DNA of 64,000 nt from Akebia trifoliata (lineage: Eukaryota; Streptophyta; Magnoliopsida; Ranunculales; Lardizabalaceae). Positions 55,644 through 64,000 of this stretch are shown piece after piece. A model generated the notes under the pieces. The model searched no databases. It was not told the origin of the DNA and worked only from the letters and a program-made list of their open reading frames with translations. Every line of letters begins with the position of its first letter. Position 1 is the stretch's first letter. Position numbers and translations under genes: made by a program. The stretch covers positions 18,037,892 through 18,101,891 of the forward strand of contig CM030714.1 of assembly GCA_017979445.1 (NCBI GenBank). Direction: 5' to 3'.

Positions 55644-58600
55644 TGTACTACCCCAAGTTTCTACTTCATATCTCGAGGAAACTAAGTAGTGAAAATCTGG
55701 AGAAATTTTTTTGATAAAGAACCTAGGATAAAATATTTATATTATGTTCCATTCATTGCAACGAAATCTAACTTCACTATTAACCTTAAAATGGTCAAAA
55801 AACCTATTATAACCTGAAAATACGCTCGAATTCGAGTTTGAGTGAAAAAATTATGAAAATCCTCGAATTTTGTGTTAAATGGGATCTAAAAATAATGAAT
55901 TCTTGGTAGAGTAAAAATTTGTAAAATCTGAATACACCATTAGGTTCGTGGCGAAAAACTATAGAGAATGGAGTATTTATTCACCAAATTCCAAGTTCGG
56001 GAAGTCAAGTTATCATCGAAAATAGAACAATGTGAAATTACCAACTTTGTCCTTAAGGTCTTAAATAAGGAAAACCTAATTTCCTATTCTTCACTTTTCC
56101 TTTTCTTTAATAACCCTCAATCCCTAACTCCTGGAGAAACCAAGGGTTTCTACCTTTTTCCCTTAGATTCTTCGAAATGGAATGACTGTTGAACTTTGAC
56201 AACAACGGAGGAGTTGAAGTCAACGTTGAGCTCTACAAGCTCACGGTCTTGGAACCCAACTTCTCTTTCGTACTCTCTACTTCTCACCAAAAATCAACAA
56301 GTGGGTTTCGACTCATCCCATTCGAGGGTTTACTTACTTGGGAAAGGATTGTTCTTCATCATTAGAAAGGGAGGGGGTATTGTCTCTAAGAATAGCGCAG
56401 CCACCCGGGCATCTCGTATCCAAGACCACGAATCTCGACCTTCGCACCACTCTTTGCCTCCGATTAACCGTCGAAAGCTATACAGGTAGGATGCTTTCCC
56501 TTCTACCATCAAGTTGTATGATACTTTCCATAGAACATAGATTTCACCATTGATGTCATTCTCATCTAAGAATGTATCGAAGAATCGACAAAGTTCACAT
56601 AGTTTCAATTGAGTTAAGCACGGTTTGAGATTTCTATCAAGTTGATTTCCATGTTAGGAATTGGGATTTGATATGTTTTTATCATGCTTTAACATTAGAT
56701 TCATTGGTGGGTTGAAGGTGTTGAAGAACGAAACAAAAATATGAAAAATGATCAAAAAACCCAAATTTCACGAATGTGTTCAGTACTATAGGCAGAAGCT
56801 GTCGGTTCTACCGAGACCTGCCGAAGGCCATTCTGTCAGTTCCACAGACAGAATGATGCTTCTGCCACCAACAGAACAGGGAACAGTTTGATCAAAACTA
56901 CTTTCGATTTTTGGGTTGTCTTCCTCATGCCTTATACATATTTCTCCACTCTTCATTTTATCAAAAACATTTAAGTTTTCCTTTACTTTAAGTTCTTTAA
57001 TGAAATTAAGGTTTTACCCCTCATTTTGGAAATATGGGAATGGTTTCAAGATTCAAATCTCAAATGATCAAAATCCAAATTTTGATTTCAAGAACAAAAC
57101 GTAAATTTCAACATTTTTGGCAAGTTTTCAAAAGTCAACATCTTTTGCGTTACTTTGAATTAAGCTATAAAAGTTATATGGTGTCAAATCTCGTGTTCAA
57201 GGCTTTCATTTCCAAAAAATCATTTTCAATTTTGACAATTTTGAAAAAAATCACTTTTCTAACACTTAACCAAATTTTGATAGCTTCCCAGCTTTTACGT
57301 TTTATGGTTTTAGCGTGGTTTCCGAGCCTTTGGACTCAACCAAAACCATCTAATGGAATTTGTTGATGTTTTATGGGCCTCGAATAACTTTAAAAACAAA
57401 TATACTTTGATAGATAGGTACGAAGTTAGATGATGGGTTAATCAATTGATTAATGAATGGATGGGAGAACGTAGGTTCTCAACTGAATGATGGGACAGTG
57501 CCTCCAGTCGTATATGGTGGCCATGCCACATAAGGCATGACAGATGGATAGATGGATGGGTTGATAGATTGATGGAAGGACAGATGGATACTACCGAGCT
57601 TGCTTGTATTTTTATATTAAAAAAAAAAGAAACTAGTATATATTATATACAAACAAACTATTTTGTTTACCAGAAAAGAGTTGTAGAAAATCTAGAAAAA
57701 GTGATGTGTTGCTGTAAATCTGGAAGTGACGGGTCAGTCTAGGATTATCACTAGATGTCATATGCTCTTTGGTAGTATGAGATACTTTAGAACATATTAC
57801 ATCTTCTGAGATAAAGGAATTTCTCCTACTTCTTTCTTGGAAAATGTTGTGTGTAAAGGTGATCTGTGTGTAGTGTAGAGGTAGGCGAGGTTCACATGCA
57901 TTGCCTCGTGACAGGCTTCGACGCAAGGGGTCTCTAGGCTAATTAGTAATTACTGTTAGTTTGTAGCTATCAAACAGTCGACCTCACCATTAGTTAAACT
58001 CAGTATTGGGTTCTTGATCAATGGCCAGTCTAAGCCGGATAAATGGTCTTCCAACCGTGGTATGTTAGACCAGCCACAAAATCATATTAGAATGATGGGA
58101 TTCCACGTCGGATTTGAAGTTTAAAATATCGAATTGCCATAGTCAAGGCGATTATATCGACGTGATCCTCTGCTCTCTTAGCGACTACACTATCGTGTTC
58201 GTATTATGTACATTTTCTTTAATTGAAATGTTGATAAATGGTTTCCTTTTGAAAGTTGTATATGCTCTTTTGATGATAGATTGAAATTATTGAAATTATT
58301 TGTTATAATTCTGTTTAGACAATTTCTCGTATATTACATTATGAAAAGTCTATATGATTTAACTGTTTAGATGATTACTCGTGCATGTATGACTCGTTGT
58401 TAGAAGGACATTCATCCTGCTGAGTAACATCCCCATGTTACTCACCCTATCCTCCACCCCTTTTAGATTGCCCAGTTTTTGAGGAGCCTACTATCAGAAA
58501 GCCATTTGAGAAGGTCCCTTTGGAAGGTTATGTCGATGATCCACAACTTCCATCAATTTGAAAATCACTTTAGAAGTTTAGATGCTATCTATCTTTTGAT

Positions 58601-58872
58601 GCAAATTTTGTGAGTGATGATGTATTACTTTTGTTGGAGTTCTATTTGGAATGTGGATATGATGTTGAGGTTTATCATAGATTGTGCTGTCTATTTAGCT
58701 TCTGCTACTCTGATAGCAGGTCATTCAGTATCATTTTTGTACTGTGTATATTTTTCATCTCTTAATATTATTATTTTTGTTTGATTATCAGGTTGTGTGT
58801 ATGTCTATCTCACACCTCGAGATTCTGACTAAGTAATCCTCGGGATTTGTGTTTGAATTTTGAGATGTGACA
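55644..58872 (+). mobile_element. C2 3' LTR
   Basis: 3229 bp, starting TGTACTACCCC and ending GAGATGTGACA. Collinear with 48035-51260. Contains the tetranucleotide tract at about 57410-57590. Followed by CAAAC. Confidence 0.9.
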
Positions 58873-58877
58873 CAAAC
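58873..58877. repeat. Target-site duplication of C2 (right, CAAAC)
   Basis: Identical to 48030-48034. Confidence 0.88.
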
Positions 58878-60152
58878 TATTGCAATAAATTTCAATCTAT
58901 CATTTAAAGTAGCATATACATTTCAAAAGGAAACCACCACTTATCAACATTATGAATATAAAAAATATACATAATACGAACACGGCGGTATACTCGCTAA
59001 GAGAGTGGAGGATCATGCTGATATAACCGCCTCAGCTATGGCAAACTCAATATTCCAAACTTCAAATTTGACTTGGAATTTCATCGTTAGAATCTAATTT
59101 TGAGGTCGGTCTAGCATACCATGGTTGGATGATTATTTATCAAACTCAAATTGACCGTTGACCAAGAGTCCAATATTGAGTTCAACTAACGATGAGGTCA
59201 ACCGTTTGAATATTACAGACTAACAGTGGTCACTAACTAACCCAGGAGACCCCTCTCGTCGAAGTCTATCAAGAGGCAATATATGTGAACCCCGCCTACC
59301 TCTATACTATACAGAGACCGTCTTTACACACAACATTTCCAGGAAAGGAGTAGGAGAAATTCTTCGATCTTAGAAGTTGTAATATGTTCTAAGGTATCCC
59401 ATACTACCAAAAAGCATATGACATCTAGGGCTAATCCTAGATCGACCCGTCGCTTCTGGATATATAGCAACGCATCACTCTTTCTAGGTTTTCTACAACT
59501 CTTTTCTGGTAAATAAAATAGTTTCTTTTGTATACTACATGTACTAATTTCTTTTTATAGAAAATACTAATAAGCACGATAGTGTCCTTCAGTAATATCC
59601 ATCTCTTTCTATCAACCTATTAACCCATCTATCTACTATCATGTCTTATGTGGCATGGTCACTACATAAGACTGGAGGCACTATCCTATCATTCAATCGA
59701 GAACATATATTTTCTCTATCCATCCATCAATCAATCAATCGATCAATCCATCATCTAACTTCCTACATATCTATCAAAGTATCTTTATTTTTAAAGTTAT
59801 TCGAGACCCATAGGGCATCAAACCAATTCCATTTGATAGTTTTGGTTGAGTCGAAAGGCTCAAAAAAATGCGATAAAACTATAAGACATAAAAGTTGGAA
59901 AAACTGTCAAAATTTGACTAAATATTGAAAAAAATAATTTTCAAAGTTGTCGAAATTGAAATCCTTTGAGTTTTGGATCTTAAAAAACCATTATATTGTT
60001 CCAAAATGGGAGGTAAAACTTATTCACTAAAGAACTTAAAATACTTAAATTTTTTTAATGAAAAAAAGAGCTGAAATATACCTACAAATGATAGGGAGTT
60101 CTAGGTAAAAAATGGTACAGTTTCTATAAAAAAAAAAGTTCAAGCACGGTGG
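58873..60152 (-). mobile_element. C1 5' LTR, second fragment
   Basis: Collinear with 28855-30290 of the C1 3' LTR, including the tetranucleotide tract at about 59595-59760. Ends at 60152 in 'cacggtgg', where T3 is inserted; the intact LTR continues there with 'cactgtgg'. The rest of this LTR must lie beyond the window. Confidence 0.82.
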
Positions 60153-61083
60153 TGAAAGCGCCTTCGTCAGTCGGGGTGCATAGATCCACTTTGACCTTTA
60201 AGGTTTTGGGAGTCGTCACCTAGTTTTACGGTCTAGGAATCAAATATAGACTCGAAACGGATAAATCAACTAATCTATTACAAAAATATGTGTCCGGGGA
60301 TCACGTTACGGGTTTGGAAGGTGTTAGGCGGTAGGCACCACCCCGCCCGGCCAATGCCGGTCTCTACTTATCTCAAATAAAACTACATGCTAACAAAAAG
60401 ACCTAGATAAAAAAAAAGAATTTTACCTTCGAACGCAACGATTATATTCCCTCAGATCTGATAAAATCGCTCCTTGTACAGTACTCCCTCACGTTGTTCT
60501 ATCTCCGGATCTGATTTCTGATCTCTGAGGTAAGGTATCTCTTTCTTAGATTTGGATTCTTCGATTCTTCTTCTTCGGATTATTTACGGTTTCGGGTATT
60601 TTTGAAAGGGCTTCTAGGTGTTTTTCAAGCTAAAAGCGAAGTATAGGTATTAGGGTAAGGAAGTTGGGGGGGCTTCAAAATTAGGGTTTATATAGGAGGC
60701 TAGGGAGCTTTTTGACCTACTTCTCTTAGGGTTTATTTTTTGATACGAAATAGGTTGTGATGACTCCTATTTATAGAATTTTTAAGTGTTTGTTTGATAG
60801 AATTAATTTTTAATTATAATTCTTTTAGCTAGAGTTATATGTTTAATTAGAATAATTTTAGGTAGAGTTATATTTTAGTTAGAATTCTATTAAATATAGT
60901 TTATTATTTAATTAGGATTGTTAAATAAAATTTATATTTAATTAAACTCTATTAGGATTTTGACTTTTGGTCTTATTTGATTGACTTAAGATTTTGACTT
61001 TAGTCTACTTGATGACTTTTAATATCTTGACTTTAGTCTTACTTGATTGACTTTAGGATTTTGACTTTAGTCTTACTTGATTG
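60153..61083 (-). mobile_element. T3: Tat LTR, first fragment
   Basis: Starts (plus strand) 'tgaaagcgcc' and carries the conserved 'gggagtcgtcacctag' and 'ggtgttaggc' segments, and a TATA-like motif on the minus strand at 60767-60775. More diverged from T1 than T4 is. Cut at 61083 by T4. GGTGG (60148-60152) would be its left target duplication. Whether T3 is a solo LTR or the LTR of a longer element cannot be seen. Confidence 0.8.
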
Positions 61084-63183
61084 TGAAAGCGCCCTCGATC
61101 CGCGGGGTACGTGGATCCGCTTTTGACCCTTGAGGTTTGGGATCGCCACCTAGTTTATTGTGATTAGGGAACCAAACTGACTCTAAAAGGATAAATGAAC
61201 TAATCTACTATAGAAAATCTGAATCCGGGATCATGTTACGGGTTGGAAGGTGTTAGGCACCAACCCCGCCCGGCCATTGCCGGGCTCTCTACTATCCCAA
61301 ATAAATCTACATCGCTAATGACAAACCTAGATTAAAAAATAATGAAAAATCTTACCTTCGATCTGCAAAAGTGATATTCCCTCAGATCTGGTGAAAACGA
61401 CTCCTTGTACCGTATTCCTCACTTCGTTCTATCTCCGGATCTGATTTCTGATCTCCGAGGTAAGGTATCTCCTTCTTGGATCGGGTGCTTCAAATTTGTT
61501 GTGGATTTTTGGGATGTGTTTGAGAGGTTTTTGGGTGTTTTTTAGGCTAAAATCGGAGTAGGGGTGTTAGGGAAGGAGTTGGGGCTCCAAAATTAGGATT
61601 TTTGGGGAGGTTGTGGAGGCTTCTTCACCTTACATCGCTAATGACAAACCTAGATTAAAAAATAATGAAAAATCTTACCTTGTCGATCTGCAAAAGTGAT
61701 ATTCCCTCAGATCTGGTGAAAACGACTCCTTGTACCGTATTCCTCACTTCGTTCTATCTCCGATCTGATTTCTGATCTCCGAGGTAAGGTATCTCCTTCT
61801 TGGATCTGGGTGCTTCAAATTTGTTTGTTGGATTTTTTGGGATGTTTTTGAGAGGTTTTGGGTGTTTTTTAGGCTAAAATCGGAGTAGGGGTGTTAGGGA
61901 AGGAGTTGGGGCCCAAAATTAGGATTTTGGGGAGGTTGTGGAGGCTTCTGCACCTATTTTTCTAGGATTTTTTCTTTGATACGAAAATAAGGTGTGGATG
62001 CTCCTATTTATAAAGTTTTTAGAAGCATTAGGGTTTGATTAGGGTTTTTTTTAGGGTTTCAATTAGGGTTTTGACTTAGTCTTTAGGGTTTTAGGGTTTT
62101 GACTTTAGTCTTATGAATTGACTTGATTAGTTTAGATTAGAGTTTTGATTTAGGGTTTGACCTTAGTCTTATGAGATTGACTCGATTAGTTTAGATTAGG
62201 GTTTTGATTTAGGATTTTGACCTTAGACTTATGAGATTGACTCGATTAGTTTAGATTAGAGTTTTGATTTAGGGTTTTGACTTTAGTCTTATGAGATTGA
62301 CTTTAATACTTGACTCTAGTCTTACTTAATTGACTTTAATTTTGACTTTAGTCTTATTTGATTGACTTTAATATCTTGACTTTAGTCTTGCTTGATTGAA
62401 TTTAAATTTTTGGAGAACCCCCCTCTATTATATCTTTGATTCTTTGGACCCCCAAATTGAGGGGTCCTTAAAGAAATATCTTGCGAACCATCAACAATTT
62501 TTCTTGAAAGCCTGATTAATCAATTTTTTGGTTTAAATTTTATAATTAATTTTATTAATGTTTCAGTTTACATTATTTAATGATTTATTTATTAATTTCG
62601 AAATTTTTAATTATTAAAATTATGAAATTACCGTTTTGCCCTCGGAGAGGATTTTTTACGTTTTAAGTCGTTTTTCAATGTTCCAAGATGTTTTGGAATC
62701 AGTTTCTCATAAGGAATTCAATGAAAAAGTTGATTTTTATCATTTATGAAATTTTTTGTGTGAAATGATCGTGAATTTTATGAGGGGTATTTTCGTAATT
62801 TTGTTGAATTTTGTGAAAATTGGTGAAATGATTTATTTGGTTTCGATTTGTTATTTTATGTGTTTGAATGGGTTTTCCTAAGCGTAATGTAGGCTCTAGG
62901 GTTGTTTTGATGTTAGAGGTATTTGGTAATTTGGTCATTTTTAGTGATTTTTATCGTGAAGCTTCTTTTTGGTTTGCAAGATGATGATTTCTATGTTTCT
63001 AGGGTCGTATTTACCTAGCGTAGCGTGGTTTCTAAGTTTTGTCAGTTTGAGATACCTCATCCGGATTTCTGAAACATATCTGGTAACAAATGAAGCATTG
63101 GAATAAACATCCATCATTGGGAACCTTTGCGATCGGGTTGACGAGTTGATTAATCAGGAGAGTGCAAAAATGGGGTGTCTACA
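61084..63183 (-). mobile_element. T4: solo Tat LTR inserted into T3
   Basis: 2100 bp, from 'tgaaagcgccc' to 'gggtgtctaca' (plus strand). Flanked by GATTG at 61079-61083 and 63184-63188. Closely related to the T1 LTRs. Longer because of a tandem duplication: 61308-61630 and 61631-61957, each beginning 'tacatcgctaatgacaaac'. TATA-like motif (minus) at 62004-62012. Telobox-like TTAGGGTTT motifs at about 62028-62280. No internal region, hence solo. Confidence 0.85.
61308..61957. repeat. Tandem duplication, period ~323 bp, inside T4
   Basis: Two copies differing by small indels, absent as a duplication from the T1 LTRs, so it arose in the T4 lineage. It covers the region transcribed downstream of the TATA-like box. 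Confidence 0.85.
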
Positions 63184-63188
63184 GATTG

Positions 63189-64000
63189 ACTTTTAATATC
63201 TTGACTTTAGTCTTACTTGATTGACTTTAATTTTGACTTTAGTTTACTTTGACTTTAGTCTTACTTGATTGACTTTAATTTTTGGAGAACCCCCTCTCAA
63301 TTATATCTTTAATTTTTTGGTCCCCAAATGGAGGGGTTCTTGAATAAATATCTTGGCAACCATCAACAATTTTGCTTGAGAGCCTGATTGATTTTTTTTT
63401 TAATTTTTAAATTAATTTTATTAATGTTTCACTTTAATTATTTAATATTTTATTTATTAATTTCAAAATTTTTAATTATAAAAATTGTAAAATTACCATT
63501 TTGCCCTCGGAGGACTTTTTCTATTTCAAGTCGGTTTTTGATGTTCTAGGATGTTTTAGAATTGATTTTTCATAAGGAATTCAATGGAAATATTGTTTTG
63601 TGTCATTTATGAAATTTTTTGTGTGGAATGGTCGTGAACTTTATGAGGGGCATTTTCATAATTTTGTCGAATTTTGTGAAAATTGACGAAATAATTTATT
63701 TGATTTCGATTTGTTATTTTATGTGCTTAAATGGATTTTCCTAAGCGTATCGTAGGCTCTAGGGATATTTTAAGGTTAGGGGTATTTCAATAATTTGGTC
63801 AATTTTTAGTGATTTTTATCGTAAAGCTTCTTTTTATCTGCAAAATGATGATTTCTATGTTTTTGGGGTCATATTTTCCTAGCATAGCGTGGTTTCTACA
63901 GTTTTGTCAGTTCGAGATATCTCATCCGGATTTCTGAAATATATCTAGTGACAAAATAAAGTAGTGGAATAATCATCCATCATTGGGAACCGTTGTAATC
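63189..64000 (-). mobile_element. T3: Tat LTR, second fragment, runs to window end
   Basis: Continues the T3 LTR after GATTG: 'acttttaatatcttgac', the 'ggagaacccc' block, and the 'gagatatctcatccgg' block. At 64000 it is within about 60 bp of the expected end, judged by the T4 copy. Confidence 0.8.

Larger units (their letters stand above)
48035..58872 (+). mobile_element. C2: full-length Tekay/Del-like chromovirus, plus strand
   Basis: 10,838 bp: LTR 48035-51260, PBS 51264-51275, gag, protease, RT, RNase H, integrase, chromodomain, PPT 55631-55643, LTR 55644-58872. Flanked by CAAAC at 48030-48034 and 58873-58877. Removing C2 and one CAAAC restores a C1 LTR that matches the intact LTR at 28840-28870. 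LTRs differ by roughly a tenth by eye, so this is an old insertion. All coding parts are in place but inactive. Confidence 0.9.

Noticed and set aside
57633..57926. Open frame of 97 codons on the minus strand
   Set aside because: Lies wholly inside the C2 3' LTR and has no domain.
1..64000. tRNA, rRNA or host coding genes
   Set aside because: Scanned by eye for known motifs and exon-like frames; every longer frame belongs to a retroelement or a repeat.

Overview
The window looks like nuclear DNA of a flowering plant, most likely a eudicot with a large, repeat-rich genome. It is AT-rich, has no bacterial-type gene spacing, and consists almost entirely of LTR retrotransposons inserted into one another. 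I found no host protein gene, tRNA, rRNA or CRISPR array. The only stretch I could not assign to a transposon is about 83 bp at 28210-28292. The species cannot be read from the sequence.

Three Ty3/gypsy lineages are recognised from primer-binding sites, polypurine tracts, LTR termini and protein motifs. (1) Tat/Ogre-like elements have LTRs starting TGTAGACACCCC and a PBS reading TGGCGACTCCACTGGGGA; I name them T0-T4. (2) One Athila-like element, A1, has a PBS reading TGGCGCCGCTGCCGGGGA. (3) Chromoviruses of the Tekay/Del type have LTRs of about 3.2 kb, the initiator-Met PBS TGGTATCAGAGC and a chromodomain; I name them C1-C3.

Left half (1-28209): T0 lies on the minus strand. Its gag (1-1291) and leader (1292-3618) are followed by its 5' LTR, which is split into 3619-3717 and 25728-28209 by T1. 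T1 is also on the minus strand (3718-25727) and is flanked by the target duplication AATTG. T1 has a 3' UTR packed with tandem repeats, including a 34-bp array of 28 units, a decayed integrase and a leader. The leader is interrupted by A1 (plus strand, 11848-22128), the youngest insertion: its LTRs differ by only three substitutions over 953 aligned bases.

Right half (28293-64000): C1 lies on the minus strand. Its 3' LTR is 28293-31461 and its decayed integrase, RNase H and RT are 31475-34425. It is interrupted by a 5'-truncated plus-strand Tat element, T2 (about 34426-46303), whose LTR carries the solo chromovirus LTR C3 (41631-44792). C1 resumes with gag (46304-47162), PBS and 5' LTR. That LTR is split first by the full plus-strand chromovirus C2 (48035-58872, TSD CAAAC) and then by the Tat LTR T3 (from 60153), which itself contains the Tat LTR T4 (61084-63183, TSD GATTG).

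No open, complete gag-pol survives. A1 has an intact gag, but its pol is broken by several frameshifts. C2 has full domain order but many nonsense codons and altered catalytic residues. T1 and T2 have lost RT. The relative order of insertion follows from the nesting: T0 before T1 before A1; C1 before T2 before C3; C1 before C2; C1 before T3 before T4.
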